DNA of 64,000 nucleotides from Palsa-504 sp963789225. Its GTDB lineage: Bacteria > Actinomycetota > Actinomycetes > Streptosporangiales > Streptosporangiaceae. The stretch spans positions 356,021 to 420,020 of the forward strand of contig CAWBKD010000026.1 of assembly GCA_963789225.1 (NCBI GenBank). The letters run 5' to 3'. Below are positions 7,432 through 15,761 of this stretch, piece by piece; within the stretch, counting starts at the first letter, position 1; each line of letters starts with the position of its first letter. The notes below the pieces were generated by a model. The model was not told the origin of the DNA. It did no database searches and saw nothing but the letters and a program-made list of their open reading frames with translations. The translations under genes and the position numbers were made by a program.

Positions 7432-7959
7432 GTGAGCGTTCCGCTGACCCTTCTCGGACTGCTTGAGCGCCAGCCGAGCCACGGCTACGACCTCAAGCGG
7501 GACTACGACACCTACTTCGCCAGGGGCAAGCCGCTGTCGTTCGGGCAGGTGTACACGACCCTGGCCAGGCTGGCGCGCGACGGCAAGGCGGTCGCCGGTG
7601 CTCCCGAGCCCGGCGACGGGCCCGAGCGCAAGCGCTACGCCATCACCGAGACCGGGGCCGCCGACGTCGAGCAGTGGCTGTCCCAGCCGACCGCGCCCGA
7701 GCCCCACCTGCAGCCTGAGCTCTTCGCGAAGGTGGTGCTCGCGCTGATGCTCGGCCGCCCGGCCGACCGCTACCTGGATGCCCAGCGCGCCGCGCACGTG
7801 CGGCGGATGCGGGAACTGACCCGGCTCAAGGAGGCCGGCTCATTGGTCGACACCATGCTCGCTGACTACGGCCTGTTCCACCTCGAGGCCGACCTCCGCT
7901 GGATGGACGTCACGTGGGCCAGGCTCAACGAACTAAGGGAAGTGGTGGGAACCCCATGA
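7432..7959 (+). CDS. PadR-family transcriptional regulator
   Basis: A 175-aa PadR protein: winged helix LTLLGLLERQPSHGYDLKR, SFGQVYTTLARLARDGKA, wing YAITETGAADVEQWL, then the C-terminal helical dimer domain of the virulence-activator alpha type. Start set at the GTG matching the leaderless promoter. Stop overlaps the ABC ATPase start by ATGA, the standard arrangement of PadR with the efflux pump it represses. Confidence 0.9.
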   Translation: MSVPLTLLGLLERQPSHGYDLKRDYDTYFARGKPLSFGQVYTTLARLARDGKAVAGAPEPGDGPERKRYAITETGAADVEQWLSQPTAPEPHLQPELFAKVVLALMLGRPADRYLDAQRAAHVRRMRELTRLKEAGSLVDTMLADYGLFHLEADLRWMDVTWARLNELREVVGTP

Positions 7960-8648
7960 ACACCGACGGCTCCCTCATCGAGGCCCGTGACATCACCAAG
8001 TCGTTCGGCCAGACGCAGGCCCTGCGCGGGGCCAGCGTGGCCATCAACCCGGGCGAGATCCTGGCGATCATGGGCCCGAGCGGATCCGGCAAGTCCACCC
8101 TGCTGTACTGCCTGGCCGGGATCTTCCCGCCCGACTCCGGCGAGGTCTGGTTCGACGGCCGCCGCCTGGACACCCTCAATGAAGCCGAACGAACCCGGCT
8201 TCGCCGCACCACATTCGGTTTCGTTTTCCAGTTCGGTCAGCTGGTGCCCGAGCTGACCACGGCGGACAACATCGCGCTGCCCTTGATCCTGAACCGGACG
8301 GGCCGCAAGGCGGCGTACGCGCAGGCCAGGCAGTGGCTGGACCGGCTAGGGCTGGGTGACAAGGCCGCCAGGCGCACGGGGGAACTGTCCGGCGGCGAGG
8401 CCCAGCGCGTGGCCGTCGCCCGGGCCCTGGCGATCGGGCCGCGGGTGCTGTTCGCCGACGAGCCGACCGGGTCGCTGGACACCCTCACGGGGGAGAAGGT
8501 CATGAGCCTGCTCATGGGCCTGGCCCGCGAGCAGGGCACCACGGTGGTCCTGGTCACCCACGACGCGGGGGTCGCCGCCTACGCCGACCGCGACGTGATG
8601 GTCCGCGACGGCGTGGTGACGGTAGACGTGGGCACGGTGCGCCCGTGA
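7956..8648 (+). CDS. ABC transporter ATP-binding protein (LolD/MacB type)
   Basis: A 230-aa ATPase with Walker A GPSGSGKST, Q-loop FVFQFGQLVPEL, signature LSGGEAQRVAVARAL, Walker B VLFADEPTGSLD and switch histidine VTHD. Coupled at both ends: ATGA overlap with padR and GTGA overlap with the permease. It powers the FtsX-like permease, probably an exporter of a drug-like or peptide compound that PadR senses. Confidence 0.95.
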   Translation: MNTDGSLIEARDITKSFGQTQALRGASVAINPGEILAIMGPSGSGKSTLLYCLAGIFPPDSGEVWFDGRRLDTLNEAERTRLRRTTFGFVFQFGQLVPELTTADNIALPLILNRTGRKAAYAQARQWLDRLGLGDKAARRTGELSGGEAQRVAVARALAIGPRVLFADEPTGSLDTLTGEKVMSLLMGLAREQGTTVVLVTHDAGVAAYADRDVMVRDGVVTVDVGTVRP

Positions 8649-10909
8649 TCCGGCTCGGCCTGCGGCTGGCCCTGAACAGCGGCCGCGAGGCACTGACCCG
8701 GCTCATCGTGACGACCCTGGCGGTGGCGGTCGGCGTGGCCCTGCTCCTCGCGGTTCTCGCCGAATTCCACGCGTTCCAGGCCGACAGCAACCGGACCTGC
8801 TGGGAGTGCACGCAGGGCAACTCGCTGCCGGGCACGCTACCGTCCCACGGCGAGGCGTGGAACTACAGCGTGGACTACTACCAAGGGCAGTCCATCGAGC
8901 GGCTGGACGTGGCCGCCCTCGGCCCGGACGCGCCGGTACCGCCCGGCCTGGATCGGCTGCCCGGGCCCGGTCAGTACCTGGCCTCCCCGGCGCTGGCGCA
9001 GCTGATCCGGACCGTGCCGCGTGACCAGCTCGGCGAGCGGTTCCCCGGCACGCTGGTCGGCACCATCGGCGACGCGGCGCTGACCGGCCCGGAGGAGCTG
9101 GCGGTGTACGTCGGGTACGACCCGGCTGCGCTGGCCCAGGTGCCAGGCACCCAGTGGGTGACGGCGATCGGGACCAGCCCGGGTCCCGAGGTGTTTACCC
9201 CCTTCTTCCGGTACGCGTTCGGCGTGGGCGTGCTTGCCGTCTTGTTCCCGGTGCTGATCCTGATCAGCACCGCGACCCGCCTGGCCGCGGCGCGCCGCGA
9301 GGAGCGCTTCGCCGCGCTGCGGCTGGTCGGGGCCACGCCCGGCGACATCAGCATCATCGCCTCGGTCGACTCGGTGGCCAGCGCGTTGCTCGGCGCGATC
9401 GTCGGGACTGGCGTCTTCCTGGCCGTCAAGCCCGCGCTGGCCGGTGCCACGCTGACCGGGACGCGCTACTTCGCCGGCACGGTCACGCCCACGGTCTGGG
9501 GCTACGTGGCGCTGCTGGTCGCTGTCCCCCTGGCATCGGCGCTCGCATCGCTGCTGGCGCTGGGCCGGGTCCGGATCTCCCCGCTCGGCGTAAGCAGGCG
9601 GACGGCCCCGCCGCCGCCGTCGCGGTGGCGGCTAGCCCCGCTGATCGTCGGCGTCGTCCTGTTCGTCGTCGGCACGGTGACCACCAGCCACTCCACGATC
9701 GGCGTCGCCTCGTATCCAGGGCTCCTGATCACCATGATCGGCCTGGTCATCGCCGGGCCGTGGCTGACCACCGCGATGGCGCGCTGGTGCAGCCGGACGC
9801 TGGGCGGCAGCGCTTCCGGGCTGCTCGCGTCCCGGCGGCTGGCCGACGACCCGAAGGCCGCCTTCCGCGCGGTCCGCGGGCTGGTGCTGGCGGTGTTCCT
9901 CGGCACGATCGTCGGCGCGATGGTGCCGCTACTGGACTCGCTGATCGCCACGCCCAACTCGGCCGCGCTGAGCAACGTCCTGCTCGACACCTTTACCCAG
10001 ATCGAGCCGCCTACCCTCCCGCAGGCGGGCATCTCCGGGATCACGCCCGTGGGGCTCACCCCACAGGCGGGGGCCGCCCTGGTCCGCGGGCTGCGAGGGC
10101 TCGGCGGAACCACGGTCTACTCGCTGTACACCCTGCCCGGCGGTCCGAACAATCAGAACAACTACATCGGCGTCGCGAGTTGCTCGGCGCTGCGCCAGCT
10201 GGCCGTACTCGGGCAGTGCGCGCCCGGCGACCGGGCGGTGCAAGTCGACGACAATTCCTTGATCTTCAGCGACAACCCGCACGACAGCACGGCGGCGTTC
10301 GTCTCCGCTGCCAACCCGGCCTACACCGGACCCCTTTCCTCGCTGCCGGTACAGGCGGTGCTGGTGCGGGTGGATAGCGCCAGCACGTTGGAGCGGGTCA
10401 GGACCTACCTGGCCATCCACGCGCCGCCGCAGGTGTCGGCGGGGCCGGGCGTGGCGGCGACCCCGCCGCGGACGTTCGGCGAGGCGGTCGCGATCCGGTC
10501 GGGCCGGGCCGAGGTGATGCAGCGGCTCGTCTACTTGGCGGTGACCCTGACTATCCTGGTGGCCGGCTGCAGCCTCGCGGTGTCGATTGGCGGTGGCTTG
10601 GTTGAGCGGAAGCGTCCGTTCACTCTGATGCGCGTCGGCGGCACGCCACTGGGCACGCTGTACCGCGTGGTCCTGCTTGAGGCGATACTGCCGCTGGTCG
10701 GCGGCGCGGTGGCCGCGGCTGTTATCGCGTACGGCATGTCGGTCCTGGCGGTGCTGCGGATCGCGCCGGTTGGCACGCCGGTACCGCCCCTGGCTGGCAC
10801 GTACTACGCCACCCTGGGCGCGGGCCTGGCCCTGGCCCTGACGGTGATCGCCATCACGCTGCCGCTGCTCGGCCGCATGACGACCCCGGCCAGCGCGCGC
10901 TTCGAGTAG
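8645..10909 (+). CDS. FtsX-like ABC transporter permease
   Basis: A 754-aa membrane protein with a first transmembrane helix near residues 18-38, a large extracellular region to about 185, then FtsX core domains (FFRYAFGVGVLAVLFPVLIL, AARREERFAALRLVGATPGD, and again near the C-terminus RPFTLMRVGGTPLGTLY). Two FtsX domains, as in Streptomyces-type MacB-like exporters without a periplasmic partner. The GTG start overlaps the ATPase stop. Substrate unknown. Confidence 0.9.
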   Translation: MIRLGLRLALNSGREALTRLIVTTLAVAVGVALLLAVLAEFHAFQADSNRTCWECTQGNSLPGTLPSHGEAWNYSVDYYQGQSIERLDVAALGPDAPVPPGLDRLPGPGQYLASPALAQLIRTVPRDQLGERFPGTLVGTIGDAALTGPEELAVYVGYDPAALAQVPGTQWVTAIGTSPGPEVFTPFFRYAFGVGVLAVLFPVLILISTATRLAAARREERFAALRLVGATPGDISIIASVDSVASALLGAIVGTGVFLAVKPALAGATLTGTRYFAGTVTPTVWGYVALLVAVPLASALASLLALGRVRISPLGVSRRTAPPPPSRWRLAPLIVGVVLFVVGTVTTSHSTIGVASYPGLLITMIGLVIAGPWLTTAMARWCSRTLGGSASGLLASRRLADDPKAAFRAVRGLVLAVFLGTIVGAMVPLLDSLIATPNSAALSNVLLDTFTQIEPPTLPQAGISGITPVGLTPQAGAALVRGLRGLGGTTVYSLYTLPGGPNNQNNYIGVASCSALRQLAVLGQCAPGDRAVQVDDNSLIFSDNPHDSTAAFVSAANPAYTGPLSSLPVQAVLVRVDSASTLERVRTYLAIHAPPQVSAGPGVAATPPRTFGEAVAIRSGRAEVMQRLVYLAVTLTILVAGCSLAVSIGGGLVERKRPFTLMRVGGTPLGTLYRVVLLEAILPLVGGAVAAAVIAYGMSVLAVLRIAPVGTPVPPLAGTYYATLGAGLALALTVIAITLPLLGRMTTPASARFE

Positions 10910-10928
10910 GCGCGGGCGGGAGCCGCCC

Positions 10929-11665
10929 TCAGCGCTCGGCCCTCGTCGCCGCCGCGGAGTCCCCCGTGACCATGCCGTCGCTGAGCTCGACGACGCGGTC
11001 GCAGCGGACGGCGACGGCGGGGTCGTGGGTGGCCAGGATCAGGGTCAGGCCCCGGTCACGGTGGAGCGCGAAGAGTAGGTCGAGGACTTCCTCGCCGGTG
11101 GTGCTGTCCAGGTTTCCCGTCGGCTCGTCGGCGAGCAGCAGGCGGGGATCGCCGATGAGCGCGCGGGCGATGGCGACGCGCTGCTGCTGGCCGCCGGAGA
11201 GTTTCGCGGGCAGGTCGTCCTCGCGGCCCTTGAGGCCGACGGCAGCGAGCAGGTCGCGGGCCTTGGCGCGCTTGTCGTAGCCGGTGCGGAACGGCAGCAC
11301 CGGCGCGGCGCCGTCGAAGGAGACCGTGCTGGCGATCACCGGGGCGGCCGCAAAAGGGGTGCCCTTGACGGGTGTCACCGTGTCACCCTCGGCCAGGTAC
11401 CGGCCGGAGGTGACCGCTTGCCGCAGACCGGTCAGTTCGTCCTCCGCGCGGGGGTCGATGGCCGCCACCAGGACGGGAAACGACCAGACGACATCCCCCT
11501 CCACCGGCCCGGGCGCCCCGCCGGTCCGGGAGAAGCACGATCCGTTCAGCAGGCCGATGGTGCGCAGGAACGGGGAGGGCTGGGCCGCGGGGGGCGGCGG
11601 GATGGTGGACGGGCAGATGATCACCCTCTTGCCGTCCGGCAGGTTCTCAAGCGGCCCGGTCACCG
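10929..11665 (-). pseudogene. Fused relic of an ABC exporter (permease piece plus ATPase C-half)
   Basis: One open frame joins two unrelated parts. The upstream 125 residues (IGLLNGSCFSRTGGAPG, FPVLVAAIDPRAEDEL, SGRYLAEGD) look like the extracellular part of an FtsX/MacB-type permease. From about 11282 the frame continues as the second half of an ATPase: LSGGQQQRVAIARAL, LLLADEPTGNLDS, LATHD. Walker A and the Q-loop are missing, so it cannot hydrolyse ATP. No start signal is visible. A deletion inside a permease-ATPase operon explains it. Confidence 0.75.
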
Positions 11666-11689
11666 CCCCTTGCTGGCTTTCCACCTGGG

Positions 11690-12044
11690 CCGCGCCGAGC
11701 TCGACCGCTGGCTCAGCGAGCCGGCCATCCCCGCCCGCGGCTACCGCGACGACTTCTTCCTCAAAGTCATGGCGGCCGCCCGCTCCGGCGACCCCGCGAC
11801 GCTGTCGGCCGTGCTCGGCCGGCAGCGCGCCCACCTGCTGCGGCAACTGCATGCCCTGGCCGAGGCCCGCGGCACCGCCAGCGCCACAGCCGTCGAATCA
11901 CTGCTCATCACCGCCGCCGAACTGCACATCCGCGCCGACCTCGGCGTGGTCGACGCCGCCGAGACCACCCTCACCGCCGACCCCGCCGTCCTCAGCGAGC
12001 CGTCGTCACCGGGCCTGACGTCGCCGCAGAGTGCAGCGAGCTAG
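11690..12044 (+). pseudogene. PadR C-terminal fragment
   Basis: The plus-strand frame reads RAELDRWLSEPAIPARGYRD followed by DFFLKVMAAARSGDPATLSAV and a helical dimerisation region to a TAG, which is the C-terminal half of a PadR regulator with its virulence-activator alpha domain. The DNA-binding half is absent; the sequence before about 11690 belongs to the opposite-strand ABC relic. Together they mark a lost PadR/ABC locus similar to the intact one at 7.4-10.9 kb. Its stop overlaps the stop of lipA tail to tail. Confidence 0.7.
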
Positions 12045-12994
12045 CCCTGACTACCCGCACCGGCAGGTGCAACGGCGCGGTGCTCGATGGCCTGCGCGTA
12101 GAGCCGGCCGGCCCGGTAGGAGGAACGCACCAGCGGCCCGGACATGACCCCGGCGAACCCGAGGGCCAGCGCCTCCTCGCGGAGCTCGACGAACTCCTCC
12201 GGCTTGACCCAGCGTTCCACCGGATGGTGCCGCGGCGTCGGGCGCAGGTACTGGGTGATGGTGAGGAGCTCGCACCCGGCGGCGCGCAGGTCTCGCATCG
12301 CCTCGGTGATCTCGTGCCGCTCCTCGCCCATTCCCAGGATCAGGTTGGACTTGGTGACCAGTCCCGCCTCGCGGGCGGCGCGGAGTACGTCGAGCGAGCG
12401 CGCGTACCTGAACCCCGGCCTGATGCTGCGGAAGATGCGCGGCACGGTCTCGATGTTGTGCGCCAGGACCTCTGGCCGGGCGCCGAACACCTCGGCGAGC
12501 CGGTCCGGCTCGGCGTTGAAGTCCGGGATGAGCAGTTCCACGCCGCAGCCGGGGATGGCCGCGTGGATCTCGCGGCAGACCTGGGCGTACAGCCAGGCCC
12601 CGCCGTCGGCCAGGTCATCGCGCGCGACGCCGGTCACGGTCGCGTACTTCAGGCCCATCGCGGCGACGGACTCGGCGACCCGCCGGGGTTCCCCCTCGTC
12701 GAGCGGCGCCGGCTTGCCGGTGTCGATCTGGCAGAAGTCGCACCGCCGTGTGCACACCTCGCCGCCGATGAGGAACGTGGCCTCGCGGTCTTCCCAGCAC
12801 TCGAAGATGTTCGGGCAGCCCGCCTCCTCGCAGACCGTGTGCAGGCCCTCGCTGCGGACCAGGGACTTCAGCTCGGTGTACGAGGGCCCGGTGCGCAGCC
12901 TGGTCTTGATCCACGGCGGCTTGCGCTCGATCGGGACCTGGCTGTTGCGGGCCTCCAGGCGCAGCATGCGCCGGCCCTCCGGTGCGAGTACCAC
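12041..12994 (-). CDS. lipA: Lipoyl synthase
   Basis: A 317-aa radical SAM enzyme that inserts two sulfurs into octanoyl-lysine on E2/H proteins. The auxiliary cluster cysteines are C55, C60 and C66 (CEEAGCPNIFEC) and the radical SAM cysteines are C81, C85 and C88 (CTRRCDFC). Also visible: GVARDDLADGGA and NLILGMGE. GTG start. It lies 73 bp downstream of lipB on the same strand; their lipoylated target E2 (sucB) is encoded in this window. Confidence 0.97.
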   Translation of the reverse strand: MVLAPEGRRMLRLEARNSQVPIERKPPWIKTRLRTGPSYTELKSLVRSEGLHTVCEEAGCPNIFECWEDREATFLIGGEVCTRRCDFCQIDTGKPAPLDEGEPRRVAESVAAMGLKYATVTGVARDDLADGGAWLYAQVCREIHAAIPGCGVELLIPDFNAEPDRLAEVFGARPEVLAHNIETVPRIFRSIRPGFRYARSLDVLRAAREAGLVTKSNLILGMGEERHEITEAMRDLRAAGCELLTITQYLRPTPRHHPVERWVKPEEFVELREEALALGFAGVMSGPLVRSSYRAGRLYAQAIEHRAVAPAGAGSQG

Positions 12995-13067
12995 CTCTCC
13001 AGGGTATGGTGCTGCCGGTCGAGCCTGGTAAGGGGGCAGGCGCCGCGGTCAAGGTCCGCCGCGCGGA

Positions 13068-13772
13068 CTAGGCCAGAGCGGCGACCTCACCGCTGAGCGC
13101 GGTCAAGTCGTGGAGCTGGTGCCAGGCCCGGTAACCAAGCGCCCGCGCTAGGTGGTGCTGCACGACCGGGGTGACCTCGGCCACGGTGACGGGCCGGCCG
13201 ACCTCGATCGACAGCGTGGTCACGCCCGCGTCCCTGATCCCGCACGGGACGATCCGGTCGTACCAGGACAGGTCGCAGTCGCAGTTCAGCGCGAACCCGT
13301 GCATGGTGACGCCCTTGGCGACCCGCGCGCCGATCGCGCCAACCTTCCGGTCCGGCCACGCGGCCCCGTCGCCCTTGATCCACGCCCCGCTGCGCCCCGC
13401 CACCCGCTCGGTCGTGATCCCGAAGTCGGCGCAGGTCCGGATCATGGCCTCCTCGAGCGCCCGGACGTAGGCGACCACATCCAGCGGCTCGCGCAGCTTG
13501 ATGATCGGGTAGCCGGTGAGCTGCCCGGGCCCGTGCCAGGTGATCTTGCCACCGCGGTCCACGTCGACGACCGGCGCGCCTGGGTCGCCGAACGGCCGGT
13601 CCGATACGGCGGTCCGCTTGCCCGCCGTGTACACGGGCTGGTGCTCCAGCAGCAGGCAGCTGTCGGGAACCTCGTCGGCCACCCGTCGGGCGTGAACGCG
13701 CCGCTGCAGCTCCCACCCCTCGACGTAGCCGACCGGGGCAGAACCGAAGACGAAATACCCGAACTCGCTCAC
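13068..13772 (-). CDS. lipB: Octanoyltransferase (lipoate-protein ligase B)
   Basis: A 234-aa enzyme that moves octanoyl from ACP to lipoyl-domain lysines. Family motifs are LLEHQPVYTAGKR, ITWHGPGQLTGYPI, the catalytic Lys143 in RKVGAIGAR, GVTMHGFALN, and the catalytic Cys177 in IVPCGI. Start placed at GTG 13772, where the normal N-terminus (MSEFGYFVFG) begins; a longer frame upstream is not coding. Followed by lipA, forming a two-gene lipoate operon. Confidence 0.95.
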   Translation of the reverse strand: MSEFGYFVFGSAPVGYVEGWELQRRVHARRVADEVPDSCLLLEHQPVYTAGKRTAVSDRPFGDPGAPVVDVDRGGKITWHGPGQLTGYPIIKLREPLDVVAYVRALEEAMIRTCADFGITTERVAGRSGAWIKGDGAAWPDRKVGAIGARVAKGVTMHGFALNCDCDLSWYDRIVPCGIRDAGVTTLSIEVGRPVTVAEVTPVVQHHLARALGYRAWHQLHDLTALSGEVAALA

Positions 13773-13886
13773 TTTCCCCAGCTTACGCGCGGTCGCACCG
13801 CCACGATGCGGGTCCGCCCAGCATCCGCCCCAGCTCGCCCCAGCCCGTTCCCAGGCCTGCCCAGCGACCGGGCGCAGAATGGTTAT

Positions 13887-14534
13887 GTGATCGATGAGGC
13901 TCAGCTCCGCCAGATGAGCCAGGACGAGCGCCGCGAGCTGGCTCGCGCCCTGGCCGAGATCGACCTGCCTTACTCGGTGATGGACCCGCGTGGTCGGCGG
14001 CGCAGGGAGTTCGGCCTGATGCTGATGGCGGCGTGCTGCATCGGGCTGGCCGGCTGGATCGCGATCCTCATCCTGACCCTGCCGGCGCGGTACACCTCCA
14101 GTGACTGGCGGGGCGTGTGGGTCGGGCTGGACATCGTCGAGCTGCTCGGGTTCGCCGCGACCGCCTGGGCGGCCTGGTCCCAGCGCCAGATCGTCATCTT
14201 CTTCATGATCATGACCGGGACGCTGCTGGTCTGCGACGCGTGGTTCGACCTGGCGCTCGATTACGGTTCGAGCGGCTTCACGACAAGCGTCCTCAGCGCG
14301 GTGCTGGCCGAGTTCCCGCTCGCGTTCATCATGTTCGCCGCCGCCAGGCGGCTGATCAGGGTCACCGTCCATACGGTGATGCGGCTGGCCGGGATCACAG
14401 GTCCGGTCCCGCCGTTGTGGCGGGTGCCGCTGCTCGCCGCGGGTCTTAAGGAGGCTCTCCCTGCCCTGCTGAGGCAGGGGCCCGGCGGCGTCCTGGAAGA
14501 AGACGTCACGGCCGGCGACCGCTCCTCGTCTTAG
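13887..14534 (+). CDS. Conserved membrane protein, four helices
   Basis: About 215 aa. An acidic N-terminus (DEAQLRQMSQDERRELARAL) leads to four predicted helices: FGLMLMAACCIGLAGWIAIL, VWVGLDIVELLGFAATAWAA, IVIFFMIMTGTLLVCDAWF and LAEFPLAFIMFAAARRL. The QRQIVIFFMIMTG and CDAWFDL motifs recur in actinobacterial membrane proteins of unknown function. Start at GTG 13887 is uncertain. Divergent from lipB. Confidence 0.7.
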   Translation: MIDEAQLRQMSQDERRELARALAEIDLPYSVMDPRGRRRREFGLMLMAACCIGLAGWIAILILTLPARYTSSDWRGVWVGLDIVELLGFAATAWAAWSQRQIVIFFMIMTGTLLVCDAWFDLALDYGSSGFTTSVLSAVLAEFPLAFIMFAAARRLIRVTVHTVMRLAGITGPVPPLWRVPLLAAGLKEALPALLRQGPGGVLEEDVTAGDRSSS

Positions 14535-14535
14535 G

Positions 14536-14784
14536 GCCCCCGATGTGGTCTTCTACGGTGACAGCGGCGGCTTGGGCGAGGCGATGGGAGCCGTCGCCAA
14601 CCCGGACAAGCTACGCCACCTCGGCCCCGTTTCCCGCACCTGGCACCTCCGGTCGTCCGATACCCGGGCCGAGTCCGAGACTGGCGTCGACGACGGGGAC
14701 GCGCGGGCACCCACCGCCAGTTCCCTCCTCGACGGCGGCCAATGGCCCTGCGGTGTCACACACGCCGGGTCGGCCGCGTCGTAG
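14536..14784 (+). pseudogene. Deletion relic of an ECF41-type sigma factor C-terminus
   Basis: In frame, APDVVFYGDSGG is followed directly by AVANPDKLRHLGPVS. In intact ECF41 factors, such as the one at 15758-16795, the same two motifs (APDVVLMGDGGG and SVVNPDKLQHLG) are about 80 residues apart at the two ends of the SnoaL-like domain. This copy therefore lost the middle of that domain and all of the sigma regions. What follows is frame-open but unlike any protein. Confidence 0.65.
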
Positions 14785-14810
14785 AGGGCACAAGGACGGA
14801 AGGAGTCACC

Positions 14811-15761
14811 ATGCGAGTCTTCGTCGCGGGGGCGACCGGGGTGATCGGCAGGTTTCTGGTGCCCGGGCTCATCGCCGCCGGCCATGAGGTCACCGCCAGC
14901 ACGCGTTCCAGCGCCAAGGTCGGCCAGCTGGCCGCGGCCGGCGCCACGCCCGTCGTCGTCGACGGCCTGGACCGAGGCGCGGTGCTCGAGGCGGTCAAGG
15001 CCGCCGAACCCGAGGTGATCGTGCACCAGATGACCGCGCTGACCGACCTGCGCAGCTTCCGCAACCTCGACAAGCAGTTCGCGCTCACCAACGAGCTGCG
15101 TACCAGGGGCACCGACTACCTGCTCGAAGCCGCCGCCTTGCTCGGGACCCGCCGGTTCATCGCGCAGAGCTTCACCGGCTGGAACAACGCCAGGTCGGGC
15201 GGCCCGGTCAAGACCGAGCAGGATCTGCTCGACCCGCGTGCGCTGCCGGGGACGACCAGGTCCCTGGCGGCGATCAGGCACGTTGAGGAGGCCGTGCCAG
15301 CGCAGGTCGTCGAGGGCCTGGTGCTCAGGTACGGCATCCTCTACGGTCGTGGCGCCTCGGATCTCATGCTCGAGGTGGTGCGCAAGCGCCAGCTGCCGAT
15401 CATCGGCGGGGGCACCGGCATCTGGTCGTTCACCGAGATCACCGACGCGGCGGCCGCGACCGTCGCCGCGGTCACCCAGGGCGCCCCTGGCCTGTTCAAC
15501 GTCGTCGACGACGAGCCGGCCCCGGTCGCGCAATGGGTGCCGTACCTGGCCTCGTGCCTGGGCGTGAAGCCGCCCATGAGCGCCCCGGCGTGGCTGGGCC
15601 GGCTACTCGGCGGCGAGATGATCGTCGAGTGGATGACCAAGGGTCGTGGCGCCAGTAACGAGAAGGCCAAGCGTGAGCTCGGCTGGATCCCGAACTACCC
15701 GACCTGGCGCGACGGCTTCCCCGTCTGGGCCGAGGACTTCAACCCAGGGAAGGCCGCATGA
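14811..15761 (+). CDS. NAD(P)-dependent epimerase/dehydratase family protein
   Basis: A 316-aa Rossmann protein: VFVAGATGVIGRFLVPGL at the N-terminus, VVDGLDRGAVLEAV, VIVHQMTAL, and the C-terminal half with ITDAAAATVAAVTQG, and FNVVDDEPAPVAQWVPYLA. The usual YxxxK is replaced by a region reading SFTGWNN, so it is an atypical member. A GGAAGGAG ribosome binding site precedes the ATG. Its stop overlaps the ECF41 sigma factor start by ATGA. ECF41 factors are regularly encoded with an oxidoreductase or epimerase that they control. Confidence 0.88.
   Translation: MRVFVAGATGVIGRFLVPGLIAAGHEVTASTRSSAKVGQLAAAGATPVVVDGLDRGAVLEAVKAAEPEVIVHQMTALTDLRSFRNLDKQFALTNELRTRGTDYLLEAAALLGTRRFIAQSFTGWNNARSGGPVKTEQDLLDPRALPGTTRSLAAIRHVEEAVPAQVVEGLVLRYGILYGRGASDLMLEVVRKRQLPIIGGGTGIWSFTEITDAAAATVAAVTQGAPGLFNVVDDEPAPVAQWVPYLASCLGVKPPMSAPAWLGRLLGGEMIVEWMTKGRGASNEKAKRELGWIPNYPTWRDGFPVWAEDFNPGKAA

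Noticed and set aside
5937..7466. Long plus-strand frame of about 509 codons
   Set aside because: It covers the RDD gene in another frame and the opposite-strand DUF4191 gene; product is Arg/Pro/Gly-rich with no domains.
13152..13886. Plus-strand extension of the four-helix membrane protein over lipB
   Set aside because: It is antisense to a clear lipB gene; the extra 245 residues have no signal or domain.
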